Positions 49,612 through 60,471 are shown, counted from the first letter of the stretch. The stretch: 64,000 nucleotides of DNA from Acidobacteriota bacterium (GCA_020349885.1 CP070701.1:2117077-2181076), one strand, 5' to 3'. Program-made: numbers and translations. The notes: generated by a model not told the origin, from the letters alone.

Positions 49612-50679
49612 ATGCCCAGGCCGGCCGAGATTCACACGTACGCGGAGTTGTTGAGCCGCTTCACGCGGGAGGGAGAGCTCTACGAGAAGCTCGAGTCGAA
49701 CAAGCTGCGCTGCACCGCCTGCGGCCACATGTGCCTCATCCTAGACGGCCACGACGGCGTCTGCCGCGTGCGGTTCAACCGTGGCGGCACCCTCTACGTT
49801 CCCCACGGTTACGTCGCCGGGCTCCATCCCGACCCCATAGAGAAGAAACCCCTCTTCCACGCCTACCCGGGGTGCACGGCGCTTTCATTCGGGATGCTCG
49901 GCTGCTCCTTCCACTGCGACTACTGCCAGAACTGGATGACGTCGCAGGCGCTCCGCGACCCCGGAGCCTTCTCGACGCCCGACGTCATGACGGCCGGGGA
50001 GGTGGTCGCGCTCGCGGGGAAGTGCGGCGCGAAGGTGCTCACGAGCACCTACAACGAGCCGCTCATCACCTCGGAGTGGGCGGTCGAGATTTTCAAGCTC
50101 GCCAAGGAGGCGGGCCTCGTCTGCTCCTACGTCTCGAACGGAAACGCCACGCGCCAGGTGCTCGAATACCTCCGCCCCTACGTCGACCTCTACAAGATCG
50201 ACCTGAAGTGCTTCGACGACAGGCACTACCGGAAAAAACTCGGCGGTATGCTCCAGACGGTGCTCGACAGCATCGGGGCGGCGTGGGAGATGGGCTTCTG
50301 GGTCGAGGTGGTGACGCTTGTCGTTCCGGGCTTCAACGACTCGGACGGCGAGCTCCGGCGAATCGCCGGGTTCCTGCGCTCCGTCTCGCCCGACATCCCG
50401 TGGCACGTCACGGCCTTTCACCAGAACTACAAGATGACCGGGCCCGAGGACACGCCCGTCGCGACGCTTCTCCGAGCCGCCGAGATCGGGCGGGGCGAAG
50501 GGCTGCACTTTGTCTACGCCGGAAACCTTCCCGGCATGGTGAGCGAGCTGGAAAATACGTACTGCCCCTCGTGCGGCGAGCTTCTGGTCGAGCGCCTGGG
50601 CTTCCACGTCCGCCAGAACCGCCTACTGAAGGGCACCTGCCCGAAGTGCCGCGCCGCCGTTGCGGGGCGCTGGGAGTGA
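49612..50679 (+). CDS. amrS: AmmeMemoRadiSam-system radical SAM enzyme
   Basis: The 355-residue protein matches AmrS-type, PflA-like radical SAM enzymes. An N-terminal cysteine ribbon (LRCTACGHMCLILDGHDGVCRVR) precedes the SAM motif GCSFHCDYCQNW (~residues 99-110), TYNEPLITSEWA, SNGNAT, DLYKIDLKCFDD and WHVTAFHQNYKM. A C-terminal zinc ribbon (YCPSCGELL ... GTCPKC) is present. In the AmmeMemoRadiSam set it works with AMMECR1 and Memo proteins, neither of which is next to it. The reaction is not established. Confidence 0.9.
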   Translation: MPRPAEIHTYAELLSRFTREGELYEKLESNKLRCTACGHMCLILDGHDGVCRVRFNRGGTLYVPHGYVAGLHPDPIEKKPLFHAYPGCTALSFGMLGCSFHCDYCQNWMTSQALRDPGAFSTPDVMTAGEVVALAGKCGAKVLTSTYNEPLITSEWAVEIFKLAKEAGLVCSYVSNGNATRQVLEYLRPYVDLYKIDLKCFDDRHYRKKLGGMLQTVLDSIGAAWEMGFWVEVVTLVVPGFNDSDGELRRIAGFLRSVSPDIPWHVTAFHQNYKMTGPEDTPVATLLRAAEIGRGEGLHFVYAGNLPGMVSELENTYCPSCGELLVERLGFHVRQNRLLKGTCPKCRAAVAGRWE

Positions 50680-50680
50680 A

Positions 50681-50722
50681 TCAGGGGCCAGGGGCCAGCC
50701 TCCAGAAACCAGGGGCCAGGAA
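50681..50722. repeat. Heptamer array 4a (six 7-base units)
   Basis: Units TCAGGGG, CCAGGGG, CCAGCCT, CCAGAAA, CCAGGGG and CCAGGAA follow the AmrS stop codon directly. Confidence 0.6.
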
Positions 50723-50734
50723 AGTGAATTCTTG

Positions 50735-50769
50735 CTGGCTACTGGCTACTGGAGGCTGGAGACTGAAGG
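50735..50769. repeat. Heptamer array 4b (five 7-base units)
   Basis: Units CTGGCTA, CTGGCTA, CTGGAGG, CTGGAGA and CTGAAGG are in inverted orientation to array 4a and could pair with it as a large hairpin between convergent genes. The array runs into the last codons (SVSSLQ) of the TSP3 gene on the minus strand. Confidence 0.6.
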
Positions 50770-53700
50770 GTCGCACGCGTCGCCGATTCCGTCACCGTCC
50801 GTATCCGTCTGCAGCGGGTTGGGCACAGACGGGCAGTTGTCGCACGCGTCGCCCACGCCGTCGCCGGGAGAAGGGATGGGCGAGAATTGGTCAATTTCAG
50901 GCTCCGCGACGCCTTCCGGAACACCGGAAAAAGTGGGCGCGGGGACACACGTTGGCCCTTTCTCGTCTACGAGGCCGTCCCCGTCGTCGTCCACACCGTT
51001 GAAGCAAGAGAGCGACGGGCCGTCCCCGCACCAGGTGGGCCCTACCCAGAAGCGCATATAGTAAAGGCCGGGGTCGAGCCCCAGGCCGGCCGGCCCCCCG
51101 GGCTGCCGGTCGGGAGGGTTGTCCCACTCATCTGTGAAGAGGTCCCCGTCGTTGTCAAGGCAGTCGTCGCAAATGGATTCGCCGCAAGCCTCGATTCCAT
51201 CGGCAAGCAGGTCCAGGTAGCCTTGGTCAACGCTAATAACACCGTCCAGAAACAGGGGGCACCTCCTATCCGGGCCACCGGAAGACCTGGTCGGGTCGCT
51301 GATAGGACAGGGGAAGCCGTTTATGATCTGCCAGCCCGCCCCGTCCCAATATTCCACAATCATGTGCTTTCCACCGTCCCAGCACGTATTGGGAGTCGGC
51401 ATAGAAGAACTGGGACTCGTAAAATCGGAGGCAGATGTTCGCTTATAAAGAATCTGATCGAAAGGCCCCGACGTTCCTCCCACGACGACATATTTCGCCC
51501 CTGAGCCGAAGGTCGGGCCGAACGCCGGGGCGCACTTGCCCGCTTGGCAGGAGCCATCGTCGTCTTGTGTCAAGAATTCCTGCGAAACGTCAGCGAGCAC
51601 GGCTTCACCCGCGTCCAAGAGAAGCGCCTTAAAATCGACAAGGTTTTCCCCGTCTTCTTGCAGAGGATTCGCCGCCGTCGGGCAGTTGTCGCTTCCGTTG
51701 TCCAGGCCGTCCCCGTCAATGTCCCCATCGCACGCGTCGCCCGCGCCGTCGGAGTCCATATCCTCCTGGCCGGGATTGAAATCCGCCGGACAGTTGTCGC
51801 ACACGTCGCCCAAGCCGTCCAGGTCCGCATCCTCTTGCTGCGGATTGTTCCTCATCGGGCAATTGTCGACATCGCCGCACAAGCCGTCGCCGTCCGCGTC
51901 GTTGTTCCGATCGTTCGGGCAGGCGTCGCAGCCGTCGGGCGTGCCGTCGCCGTCTGCGTCGATTCTGTCATCGAAGCCCGGGCAGACGTCGCACGCGTCG
52001 CCCGCGCCGTCGGCGTCGGCGTCCGTAGCCGTCTGCGCGGGGTTCGCGACCTTCGGGCAGTTATCCACGTCGCCGCACACCCCGTCGCCGTCGATGTCGT
52101 TGTCCCGGTCGTTCGGACACGCGTCGCATGCGTCGCCGGTGCCGTCGCCGTCCGTATCCGTCTGCCGCGGGTTGGTATTCACCGGGCAGTTGTCTTTCGC
52201 GTTGGGCACGCCGTCTCCGTCCATGTCCGGGTCGCACGCGTCGCCGATGCCATCACCGTCCCCATCCTCTTGCAGCGGATTGGCGTCCGCCGGACAGTTG
52301 TCGCACACGTCGCCCACGCCGTCCTCATCCGCGTCCTCCTGCCGCGGGTTGGGCACCAACCAGCAGTTGTCGCACACGTCGCCCAAGCTGTCCTTGTCCG
52401 CGTCCTCCTGCCGCGGGTTGGCATAGATTTCCGGCCCGCTCAGGCCGTAGCGTGGAGGGCCGCATGGTGCGGTGCGGTCGACAGGAGTATCCGGGTCTTG
52501 AACCTGTGTGCCAGGGCAGTTGTCGCTTGCGTTGGGCACGCCGTCGCCGTCGGCGTCCGGGCACTGCTCGAACACCGTGGCCTTGGAGTCCACGCCCTTC
52601 ACCGGGCTGCCGGTGACCGATGCGGAAGAATCCACGCCCTTCACCGAGGTTTTTGTGATGACGGCCGAGGAATCGACGCCCTTCACCGCAGTATCCGTAA
52701 TGAACGTGCAGGACGACGGGTCAATGTCTCCGTTTGCGTCGAGCTTCAGAACCCACCAATCACACTCACCCACGCCGAAGGATGTCGTATGTCCCGCCAC
52801 GACGAAGCCGCCGTCCGAAGTCTGCTCGACGGTGCGGGCATGCTCTTCGCCGGGGCCGCCGTAGGCCTTCTGCCATTGGACTTTGCCCGAGGCGTCCAGC
52901 TTCAGAACCCAGGCGTCCCACCAGCCCCCGCCGAAGGACTGCGTCCTTCCCGCCACGACGAGGCCGCCGTCCGTGGTCTGCCAAACGCAATGGGCTATAT
53001 CCTCCTCGGTGCCGCCGTAGGTTTTTTCCCACTCGATGTCACCCGACGGGTACAGCTTCAAAACCCAAAAATCGTGAGAGCCGGCACCGAAGGACATCGT
53101 CCCCCCCGCCACGGCGTAGCCGCCGTCCGAGGTCTGACAGACGGATTTGGATTCCTCAAAATTAATGCCGCCGTAGGCCTTCTGCCATTGGACTTTGCCC
53201 GAGGCGTCCAGCTTCAGAACCCAGACATCCACGGTGCCCGCGCCGAAGGACCGCGTCTTTCCCGTCACGATATAGCCGCCGTCCTTTGTCTGCTGGATGG
53301 GGAAAGCCAGCTCCGCCTTGGCGCCGCCGTAGGTTTTTTCCCACTCGATGTCGCCCGAGGCGTCCAGCTTCATAACCCAGAAATCCTGAAAGCCCGCGCT
53401 TTGGTAAGTTCTGAATCCCGTCGCGATGTAGCCGCCGTCCGCGGTCTGCCGGATGAAATGAGGCCCCTCGTTATCGGAGGAAGCGGCGCCGTAGAGTTTC
53501 TGCCACTCGATATCCCCAGAAGCGTCCAATTTCAATAACCACCAATCGACATAGCCCGGGCCGAGGGTATAATTGGGCCCTATAACAATGAAGCCGCCGT
53601 CTGAGGTCTGCCCGATAACGTTGAACCACTCGATCTTTTTCCCGCCGTAGGTTTTTTCCCACTCGACGTCGCCCCAGGCATCCAGCTTCAAAATCCAGCC

Positions 53701-53997
53701 GTCACTGGGCTCCCCCCCGACGAAGTCGCTGTCTGAGGTCTGCCCATCGCTTTCGCCCGCGCCGAAGGAAGCCGCGCCTCCCGTCACGATGTAGCCGCCG
53801 TCCGCCGTATGCTCGATGAACTGGCTCCTATCCTCGCCGTCGCCGCCGTAGGTGCGCGCCCACGTCTGGGCGAATGCGGTGTGAGAAATGAAGAAAAGCA
53901 GTAAGGCGCAAGGAATCAACGCCCCGACGCGAGCCGACCGGCTGCCTTGACGCGGAGATGGTTTTTGTGAGAACAAGAGCAACCTACTGCGCGTCAA
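50746..53997 (-). CDS. Secreted beta-propeller and thrombospondin type 3 repeat protein
   Basis: The 1083-residue protein starts with a long signal region (hydrophobic ~26-43, cut after AFAQ). Seven repeats of ~55 residues follow (each with W-x-x-YGG, [11 protein letters not shown] and [13 protein letters not shown]), which suggests a seven-bladed propeller (~45-450). Then come three copies of a [12 protein letters not shown] unit (~460-505) and a run of thrombospondin type 3 calcium-binding repeats ([15 protein letters not shown], ~510-770). A ~190-residue domain with several Cys and another TSP3 block end the protein. It is probably a calcium-stabilised extracellular adhesin-like protein. 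The last codons consist of a 7-base repeat array. Confidence 0.85.
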   Translation of the reverse strand: MTRSRLLLFSQKPSPRQGSRSARVGALIPCALLLFFISHTAFAQTWARTYGGDGEDRSQFIEHTADGGYIVTGGAASFGAGESDGQTSDSDFVGGEPSDGWILKLDAWGDVEWEKTYGGKKIEWFNVIGQTSDGGFIVIGPNYTLGPGYVDWWLLKLDASGDIEWQKLYGAASSDNEGPHFIRQTADGGYIATGFRTYQSAGFQDFWVMKLDASGDIEWEKTYGGAKAELAFPIQQTKDGGYIVTGKTRSFGAGTVDVWVLKLDASGKVQWQKAYGGINFEESKSVCQTSDGGYAVAGGTMSFGAGSHDFWVLKLYPSGDIEWEKTYGGTEEDIAHCVWQTTDGGLVVAGRTQSFGGGWWDAWVLKLDASGKVQWQKAYGGPGEEHARTVEQTSDGGFVVAGHTTSFGVGECDWWVLKLDANGDIDPSSCTFITDTAVKGVDSSAVITKTSVKGVDSSASVTGSPVKGVDSKATVFEQCPDADGDGVPNASDNCPGTQVQDPDTPVDRTAPCGPPRYGLSGPEIYANPRQEDADKDSLGDVCDNCWLVPNPRQEDADEDGVGDVCDNCPADANPLQEDGDGDGIGDACDPDMDGDGVPNAKDNCPVNTNPRQTDTDGDGTGDACDACPNDRDNDIDGDGVCGDVDNCPKVANPAQTATDADADGAGDACDVCPGFDDRIDADGDGTPDGCDACPNDRNNDADGDGLCGDVDNCPMRNNPQQEDADLDGLGDVCDNCPADFNPGQEDMDSDGAGDACDGDIDGDGLDNGSDNCPTAANPLQEDGENLVDFKALLLDAGEAVLADVSQEFLTQDDDGSCQAGKCAPAFGPTFGSGAKYVVVGGTSGPFDQILYKRTSASDFTSPSSSMPTPNTCWDGGKHMIVEYWDGAGWQIINGFPCPISDPTRSSGGPDRRCPLFLDGVISVDQGYLDLLADGIEACGESICDDCLDNDGDLFTDEWDNPPDRQPGGPAGLGLDPGLYYMRFWVGPTWCGDGPSLSCFNGVDDDGDGLVDEKGPTCVPAPTFSGVPEGVAEPEIDQFSPIPSPGDGVGDACDNCPSVPNPLQTDTDGDGIGDACDPSVSSLQ

Positions 53998-54124
53998 CCG
54001 GCCAAGATAGAATCCCGCGTTGCGACTTGACGTCCATGCCGTAACCCTGTTTTTTCCCCGAGGGGAGCATAGTGGAAAAACCGGCCGTTGTCAAATAAAC
54101 ACAGAGAGTGGATCGACGACCGCC

Positions 54125-55606
54125 CTAGCACCAGCGTATCCGCACGCGGTAGCGGATCTTCACCTCGTCATGGGAGGGCACGCGCACGATGAACTTGAAG
54201 GTGTGCGCGTCCACCTTCTCCCAGTCGTGCGAGGTAGTAAGAATTTTCCACTCGCCCTCGGCGGGCTCGAACACATCCACCTCGGCGTCCTCGTCCTTGT
54301 GGTTACGCAGGGAGATTTCCCACTCCGACTCCGAGCCGCAACGGCCGTGATCTTTGTAGTCCGTCTGCACGCGGTCGCCCACGACGTCGAACGCCTCGCC
54401 CATCTTGATGCGCACGCGCTCGTCGCGGGGCGTGTGGTCGATGCGGTCCTCGCCGATGAACTGCAGGGAGCCTTCCGCGTCGGCCTTGTAGACGCGGACG
54501 ATGCCCTTCGGGAGCGGCATCCCGAGGCCGTGCGCTTTCTTGTTCTCAATGTCGAGGAAGACGCCCACCTTCTGGTTCGACTGCACCCGGCCGCAGGCAG
54601 AGCGGAAGTAGTACGGCGCGCCGCGGAACACGAGGCGCTTCTCGATTTTCACGCCCGGCGCCTCGAGCAGGGAGATTTGCTTCTGCTCGTTGTCGCGGAG
54701 CGTCGTCGGGCGCTCGAGCGTGTAGAGGTGGTACTCGAAGAAGGCCTCCTCGCGGAACTGCGGCTCGGCAGCGGCCGCCATGAACTTCACCCCCGGGCGA
54801 AAAACGTCTTCCTCCTCGGCGCGGTGCACGTCGCCCGCGACGAGCTTGAGCCGCGCGTTCTCGTACCCGGCGCCGCTCGTGTTGTTGAGCGTCACCCAGC
54901 CGTTCAGGTCGCCCGCCGCGTCCTCCGAGTCCACGACGAGCACGTAGTCCGCCTTCCAAGTCATGCCGTCCGTGAGGTAGGAGACTTCCAGCTTGTGCTT
55001 CGGCGCGGCGCTATCAAGGAGCCACACGAGCGTGGGCTCGGCGATGAGATTCCCGGGAATCTCGGGGAAGGAGATGCGTCCCGGGTAGCCGAAGGTTATC
55101 TCGTCGCCGACCCGGAGGATGGTGCCGTCGTTCGTGGAGAGCACCTCGGCCTCGCGCTCCTCGTCGCGGCCAGTCACCTCGTTCCAGCGAAACACCTTGA
55201 CCTTCCTGCCGACGTATTTTTCGAGTAGTTTCTGCGGGCTGAGGAGGTCGTACTGGTAGTTCTGCTCCAGAACGGAAAGTTTTCCCGAAAGCGACTTGAT
55301 GTGCACCGTCTCGGGCTGAATTTTCGAGGCTACGTCCCGGAACTCGAGCGCCGCGACGCCGCGCCCGAGCGAGACGTCGCGTACCTCCCTGACGAGCCCC
55401 ATGTTGACGTTGTAGACCGTGATGGCCGTCTCGCGGCGGTCTTCCGCGGTCGAGCGGAAGGTTTTTTCCGCCCCCTCGACGTGGCCTGCTTCGGGCGCCG
55501 CCGCCTGCGGCCGGGTTCCATGAAACACCATGAAGAGCACCAGGGCCGCCGCGCCCACAGTTACGGCCGCCCGCTTCATTTTTGTCGCCGTTTTTTTTCT
55601 TTCCAT
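54125..55606 (-). CDS. DUF4139-family exported protein
   Basis: The 493-residue protein has a signal or anchor segment (~11-30) and then the two parts of the family: an N-terminal domain (TAITVYNVNMGLVREVRDVSL, RDVASKIQPETVHI) and the DUF4139 domain (~185-485: VSYLTDGMTWKADYVLVV, GWVTLNNTSGAGYENARLKLVAGDV, KGIVRVYKADAEG, SEWEISLRNHKDEDAEVDVFEP). The role of the family is not known; proteins of this type are exported and mostly beta. GGAAAGGAA precedes the ATG. It diverges from the amino-acid operon on the right. Confidence 0.82.
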   Translation of the reverse strand: MERKKTATKMKRAAVTVGAAALVLFMVFHGTRPQAAAPEAGHVEGAEKTFRSTAEDRRETAITVYNVNMGLVREVRDVSLGRGVAALEFRDVASKIQPETVHIKSLSGKLSVLEQNYQYDLLSPQKLLEKYVGRKVKVFRWNEVTGRDEEREAEVLSTNDGTILRVGDEITFGYPGRISFPEIPGNLIAEPTLVWLLDSAAPKHKLEVSYLTDGMTWKADYVLVVDSEDAAGDLNGWVTLNNTSGAGYENARLKLVAGDVHRAEEEDVFRPGVKFMAAAAEPQFREEAFFEYHLYTLERPTTLRDNEQKQISLLEAPGVKIEKRLVFRGAPYYFRSACGRVQSNQKVGVFLDIENKKAHGLGMPLPKGIVRVYKADAEGSLQFIGEDRIDHTPRDERVRIKMGEAFDVVGDRVQTDYKDHGRCGSESEWEISLRNHKDEDAEVDVFEPAEGEWKILTTSHDWEKVDAHTFKFIVRVPSHDEVKIRYRVRIRWC

Positions 55607-55758
55607 CGTTTCTTTCCTTTCCGCTTGGTGCGCTGGAATGTTCGAGCCTTACTATCCTTCTACGCTACTCGAAGCGGGGCGTTTAGGGCAAATCCATAAG
55701 TCACGGCCCCGCTCCGCCCGGGAAATTACCCGGAGATTCCCGTGGTTTCAGCTTTTTA

Positions 55759-55767
55759 TGGTAAAAT
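55759..55767 (+). promoter_or_regulatory. Extended -10 promoter for the asd-metB operon
   Basis: TGGTAAAAT (TGn plus TAAAAT, 55762-55767) lies 37 bases before the asd ATG. No -35 box is evident. Confidence 0.45.
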
Positions 55768-55803
55768 ACCCGGTTGGGGCATTTCCCCGATTACAACAAC
55801 CCT

Positions 55804-56841
55804 ATGAAGAAAATTAAAGTCGGTGTACTAGGTGCAACAGGTATCGTTGGACAGTGGTTCATCCACTTGCTCCGCGACCACCCATGGTTTGAGCTCACAG
55901 CCCTGGCAGCGTCCGAAAAGAGCGCCGACAGGCCCTACGAGGAAGCCGTCGGCGATAGGTGGAAGATCCCGTACGAGATGCCCGATTACGCGAAGGGCAT
56001 GAAGGTCCGGGATTGCACGCCCGACCTGGACTGCCGGCTGGCCTTTTCCGGCCTCGACTCGAGCGTCGCCGGCCCCGTCGAGACGGCGTTTGCCGAGGCC
56101 GACTACGTAGTAAGCAGCAATTCCAAGAACCACCGCATGGACGCGGACGTGCCCCTCCTGGTACCTGAGGTCAACCACGACCACCTGGAAGTCGTGAAGC
56201 GGCAGAAAACGCCGGGCTTCATCGTCACGAACCCGAATTGCTCCGCCATTCCCCTGGCGCTCGTCCTGAAGCCTCTTCTGGACAGCTTCGGCGTAGCGGA
56301 AGTTTTCGTGGCCACGATGCAGGCCTTGAGCGGGGCGGGGTTCAAGGGCTTCGAGCTCGACATCGTGGACAACATTCTTCCCCACATCGGCGGGGAGGAG
56401 CCCAAGGTGGAGTCGGAGCCGCTCAAAATTCTGGCGCGAGTCCAGAACGGCGAGTTCGTCAATGCCGAGATAAAAATCAGCGCTCACTGCAACCGGGTGA
56501 ACGTGCAGGACGGCCACCTCGAGGCGGTGAGCGTCCGCCTGGACCGAAAGCCGACGCTGGAGGAATTTAAAGGTGCCCTGAAGACGTTCAACCCCTTGAA
56601 GGGGATGGACCTGCCTTTCGCGCCCGACCCGCCCATCGTCCTTCGGGAGGAAGACGACCGCCCGCAGCCCAAGTACGACCGCGACAACGGGAAGGGAATG
56701 GCCGTCACAGTGGGCCGCGTTCGGGAGGACCCGGTCTGGGATTACAAGTTCATGCTGCTCGGCCACAACACCATCCGGGGCGCCGCGGGCGCCGCCCTCC
56801 TCAACGCCGAGCTCATGAAAGTGAAGGGATTATTGAAATGA
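55804..56841 (+). CDS. asd: Aspartate-semialdehyde dehydrogenase
   Basis: Asd reduces aspartyl phosphate to the semialdehyde with NADPH, feeding lysine, threonine and methionine. The 345-residue protein has [18 protein letters not shown] (Rossmann), [10 protein letters not shown], the catalytic Cys in [29 protein letters not shown] and a His in [13 protein letters not shown]. The QALSGAG and NCSAIPL forms point to the archaeal/fungal-type subfamily. I start at ATG 55804; a TTG at 55774 extends the frame without conserved sequence. The stop overlaps lysC (ATGA). Confidence 0.93.
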   Translation: MKKIKVGVLGATGIVGQWFIHLLRDHPWFELTALAASEKSADRPYEEAVGDRWKIPYEMPDYAKGMKVRDCTPDLDCRLAFSGLDSSVAGPVETAFAEADYVVSSNSKNHRMDADVPLLVPEVNHDHLEVVKRQKTPGFIVTNPNCSAIPLALVLKPLLDSFGVAEVFVATMQALSGAGFKGFELDIVDNILPHIGGEEPKVESEPLKILARVQNGEFVNAEIKISAHCNRVNVQDGHLEAVSVRLDRKPTLEEFKGALKTFNPLKGMDLPFAPDPPIVLREEDDRPQPKYDRDNGKGMAVTVGRVREDPVWDYKFMLLGHNTIRGAAGAALLNAELMKVKGLLK

Positions 56842-58226
56842 TCGTGATGAAGTTCGGCGGAACTTCCCTCGGGGACGCCGCGAAGCTCACGAACGCGGCG
56901 GAGCTTATCGAGGCCAACCTGGAGAAAACCCCCGCCGTGGTGGTTTCCGCGATGGCCAGCGTCACGAATCTACTGATCGACACGACGAAGAACGCCGCAC
57001 TGGGAAAGACTGCCACCGTCGAGCGCGCCGTCGGGGAGCTTTCCCAAAAGCACGAGACGGCCGCGAAGCAATCGCTGAAGCAACCCGACTCGGTTTTGCA
57101 GGAAGTCCGGCACATCATCGGGTCCCTGAAGCCGCTCTACGAGAGCATCGGCGTCCTCGGGGAATACACGCCGCGCTCCCTGGACCTCATCTCGTCGTAC
57201 GGCGAGCGGCTGTCCTCGCTCCTGCTCGCGAACATTCTGATAGAACGCGGCGTGAGCTCCGAGCCGATTCCGACGGCGGACCTCGTCATCACGGATGACA
57301 ACTTCGGCTCCGCGAACGTCGATTTCAAGGTGACCCGGGCCCGCGTGGCTAAGAAAGTGAAGCCCATGCTGCGCGAAGGCGTCACGCCCATCCTGACGGG
57401 CTTTCTTTCCGGAACGGAAAAAGGCGTCGTCACCACGCTCGGCCGGAACGGCTCCGATTATTCCGCGTCCATCGTCGCGGCTTGCCTGAAGGCGGAGGAG
57501 GTGTGGATCTGGAGCGACGTGGACGGCGTCCTGACGGCCGACCCGAAGCTGATTGCGGAGGCCAAAACCGTCCCGGAGCTGTCCTACCGCGAGGCGGCCG
57601 ATCTTTCGTATTTCGGCGCCAAGGTGCTCCATCCCAAGAGCATCCTTCCCGCCGTCGAGGGCGGGATCCCCATCTGGATAAAAAACGCCTTTAAGCCGGA
57701 GGTGGAGGGAACCGTGGTCAAGGCCGAGACCGTCCGCGACAAGAAGCCGATTCGGGGAATCACCTCCATCCGCAACCTGAGCCTCGTCAACGTCGAGGGG
57801 GCCGGGATGGTGGAGCTCTCGAACGTCGCGGCGAAAGTCTTCGGCGCGGTCGCGAACCTGGGGATAAACGTGTACGTCATCTCGCAAGCTTCCTCTGAAC
57901 ACAGCATCTGCTTCGTCGTGGACAAGGGCGACGCGTCCAAAATCGTGCGCGTCCTCAAGCGCGAGTTCTCCGAGCGCATCATGCATCGGGACATCGACGA
58001 AGTCTCCGTCATGGACGGTATAGCGATTGTCGCCGTGGTCGGGGAGGGCATGATCGGCACGCTTGGCATTGCCGGCCGCGTGTTCGGCACCTTGGGCAAG
58101 AGCAAGGTGAACGTGGTCGCCATCGCCCAGGGAGCCTCGGAACTCAACATCTCCTTCATCGTAAAAGAGGAAGACCTCACGAAAGCGGTGGCGTGCCTCC
58201 ATCGGGAATTCGGACTGGACAAATGA
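56838..58226 (+). CDS. lysC: Aspartate kinase
   Basis: The 462-residue protein phosphorylates aspartate, the committed step of the aspartate family. It has MKFGGTSLGDAAK at the start, the SYGERLSSLLLA segment, TLGRNGSDYSASIVAACLKAEEVWIWSDVDGVLTADPK and two C-terminal ACT domains (~310-385 and ~395-460) with VEGAGMVELSNVAAKVFGAV and VGEGMIGTLGIAGRVFGTLG. The form resembles monofunctional LysC/ThrA-type kinases with ACT-mediated feedback by threonine or lysine. ATGA overlaps link it to asd and thrC. Confidence 0.95.
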   Translation: MIVMKFGGTSLGDAAKLTNAAELIEANLEKTPAVVVSAMASVTNLLIDTTKNAALGKTATVERAVGELSQKHETAAKQSLKQPDSVLQEVRHIIGSLKPLYESIGVLGEYTPRSLDLISSYGERLSSLLLANILIERGVSSEPIPTADLVITDDNFGSANVDFKVTRARVAKKVKPMLREGVTPILTGFLSGTEKGVVTTLGRNGSDYSASIVAACLKAEEVWIWSDVDGVLTADPKLIAEAKTVPELSYREAADLSYFGAKVLHPKSILPAVEGGIPIWIKNAFKPEVEGTVVKAETVRDKKPIRGITSIRNLSLVNVEGAGMVELSNVAAKVFGAVANLGINVYVISQASSEHSICFVVDKGDASKIVRVLKREFSERIMHRDIDEVSVMDGIAIVAVVGEGMIGTLGIAGRVFGTLGKSKVNVVAIAQGASELNISFIVKEEDLTKAVACLHREFGLDK

Positions 58227-59491
58227 GGCTTCGGTGCCTGGAGTGCGGGAGGGAATATGCACTCGAGGCACGCCACGCGTGCAACTGCGGCGGAAACCTG
58301 GAGGCGATACAGGACATGGAAGCCGCACGGGGCAACGTGTCTTGGGAGCTGTTCGACGAGCGGCTCCGGCGGGAGCCGTTCGGGTCGGGCGTTTGGCGGT
58401 ACAAGGAGCTCGTTCTTCCCGAGGCGGAGGACGACGAAATCGTCACCCGCCGAGAGGGTAACACCCGGCTCTATTCGAGCAGGCTGATCGGCGAGTATAC
58501 CGGGGTCAAGAACATTTTTCTCAAGCACGAGGGGGAGAATCCCACCGGCAGCTTCAAGGACCGCGGCATGACCGTGGGGATCACGGCGGCCCGAATGTTC
58601 GGCATGAAGACCGTGGCCTGCGCTTCGACGGGAAACACCTCCGCGTCGGTGGCCTCATACGCGTCCCACGCCCGCATGCGCTGCGTGGTGTTCGTCCCCG
58701 AGGGGGAGATCGCGTACGGGAAATTGGCGCAGGCCCTGGCCTACGGAGCGAAGACGCTGCAGGTCAAGGGAGTGTTCGACGACGCCATGGCGCTCGTGCT
58801 TGAGGCGTGCGACACGCTGGAGTTCTATCTGATGAACTCCCTGAATCCCTTCCGCCTCGAAGGGCAGAAAACGATTTGCTTCGAAGCCCTGCAGCAGCTG
58901 GGCGGCGATGTTCCCGACTGGTTCGTCCTTCCCGGAGGAAACCTGGGCAACAATTACGCCCTCAGCAAGGCCCTGCGGGAATTGCACGAGATCGGCCTCG
59001 TTCGCAAAATTCCTCGGATCGCCGTCGTGCAGGCCCGGGGCGCCAACCCTCTGTACCGGATGTGGAAGAACAAGACCTCTTTCGAGCCGCTCAAAACCGT
59101 GGACACGGTGGCGTCGGCCATCAAGATCGGCAACCCGGTGAATTGGAAAAAATCCCTGGCGGGCCTCGAATGGTGCAACGGCGTGGTCGAGGAGGTGACG
59201 GACCAGGAGATCATCGACGCGAAGGCCCACGTCGACCGAACCGGAATCGGCGCAGAGGCGTCCTCGTGCGCCACCGTCGCCGGGTTGAAGAAACTGGTGG
59301 AGGCGGGCGTGGTGGGAAGAGACGAGCTCGTCGTGGGCATCCTGACAGGCCATCTCCTCAAGGATCCGAACCTTGTCGTGGATTATCACCTGGGCAAGCT
59401 AACGCAATTTAGCGACCGATACGCCAACAAACCGGTGCCCGTCGACGCCACCATGGAAGCCGTGCGCGCGGCCCTGGGGGATTTTTCCTAG
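58223..59491 (+). CDS. thrC: Threonine synthase
   Basis: ThrC makes threonine from phosphohomoserine with PLP. The 422-residue protein has an N-terminal cysteine ribbon (LRCLECGREYALEARHACNC) seen in many archaeal and bacterial ThrC proteins, the PLP lysine in NPTGSFKDRGMTVG (~residue 112), ASTGNTSASVASYA, LPGGNLGNNYALSKAL and GIGAEASSCATVAGL. The ATG at 58223 overlaps the lysC stop; the upstream extension from 58193 re-reads lysC. It is followed by thrB after 50 bases. Confidence 0.94.
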   Translation: MRLRCLECGREYALEARHACNCGGNLEAIQDMEAARGNVSWELFDERLRREPFGSGVWRYKELVLPEAEDDEIVTRREGNTRLYSSRLIGEYTGVKNIFLKHEGENPTGSFKDRGMTVGITAARMFGMKTVACASTGNTSASVASYASHARMRCVVFVPEGEIAYGKLAQALAYGAKTLQVKGVFDDAMALVLEACDTLEFYLMNSLNPFRLEGQKTICFEALQQLGGDVPDWFVLPGGNLGNNYALSKALRELHEIGLVRKIPRIAVVQARGANPLYRMWKNKTSFEPLKTVDTVASAIKIGNPVNWKKSLAGLEWCNGVVEEVTDQEIIDAKAHVDRTGIGAEASSCATVAGLKKLVEAGVVGRDELVVGILTGHLLKDPNLVVDYHLGKLTQFSDRYANKPVPVDATMEAVRAALGDFS

Positions 59492-59541
59492 GGTGAGAAG
59501 CCGCGCAACCTCGTCAGGCAGGACAAGGCATTAGGAATCTT

Positions 59542-60471
59542 ATGAGCGAATGGCTGAAAGTTTTCGCCCCCGCCACCGTGGCCAACGTCGGCCCCGGGTA
59601 CGACGTCTTCGGATTCGCCCTGCACGAGCCCGGGGACGTGGTGGAGGTGCGGAAAATCGAGGAACCCCTCGTGAGGGTGGCGGAGGTCACGGGCGACGGC
59701 GGGAAGCTTCCGAGGGATTCTTCCGAGAACACCGCCGGAGTCGCCGCCACGGAAGTGTGGAAACTCCTCCGTGCCGATGCTGGCGTCGAGATGAAGCTCC
59801 ATAAGGGCATGCCGCTCGGCTCGGGGCTCGGAAGCAGCGCCGCGAGTGCCGCGGCGGCGGCATGGGCGGTGAACGTTCTTTTCGGAAAGCCCCTCGAAAA
59901 AGAGGCCCTCCTGCCCGCCTGCATGGCGGGAGAGAAGGCGGCAAGCGGCACGGCGCATGCCGACAACGCGGCACCCAGCCTGCTCGGCGGATTCGTCCTC
60001 ATCCGGAGCTACGACCCGCTCGACGTCGTCCCGCTGGCCGCGCCGGAGGCGCTGGTGGCCGTGGTCGCAACCCCGGCGTGCGAGCTGAAGACGGCCGAGG
60101 CGAGGGCCGCCGTTCCGGAAAAGATCCCGTTGAAAGACGCCGTGCGCAACTGGGGCAACGTCTCGGCCGTCACGGCGGCGCTGTTCACGAACGACATCCG
60201 GCTGCTCGGGAGGGCCATGGACGACAGAGTCGCCGAGCCCGCCCGCGCCCCCCTGGTGCCCGGTTTCCACGACGTGAAGCGGGCCGCGCTCGAGCACGGT
60301 GCCTACGGGTGCTCGATGAGCGGCGCGGGGCCGAGCGTGTTCGCCGTGACCGACGACCGGGCGGCGGCGAAAAAGATCGCCGCAGCCATGCAGGCCGCCT
60401 TCGCCGGGCACGGACTCGAGAGCCGAACATTCGTCTCGAACGTCAACAAGGAAGGAGCAAAGGTAATCTAG
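59542..60471 (+). CDS. thrB: Homoserine kinase
   Basis: ThrB phosphorylates homoserine for threonine synthase. The 309-residue GHMP kinase has FAPATVANVGPGYDVFGFAL (substrate loop), the ATP motif GMPLGSGLGSSAASAAAAAW (~93-112), GTAHADNAAPSLLGGFVL and the C-terminal GCSMSGAGPSVFAV. It lies between thrC and hom in the order thrC-thrB-hom. No ribosome binding site of note is visible, although TTAGGAAT lies about 7 bases ahead of the ATG. Confidence 0.93.
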   Translation: MSEWLKVFAPATVANVGPGYDVFGFALHEPGDVVEVRKIEEPLVRVAEVTGDGGKLPRDSSENTAGVAATEVWKLLRADAGVEMKLHKGMPLGSGLGSSAASAAAAAWAVNVLFGKPLEKEALLPACMAGEKAASGTAHADNAAPSLLGGFVLIRSYDPLDVVPLAAPEALVAVVATPACELKTAEARAAVPEKIPLKDAVRNWGNVSAVTAALFTNDIRLLGRAMDDRVAEPARAPLVPGFHDVKRAALEHGAYGCSMSGAGPSVFAVTDDRAAAKKIAAAMQAAFAGHGLESRTFVSNVNKEGAKVI

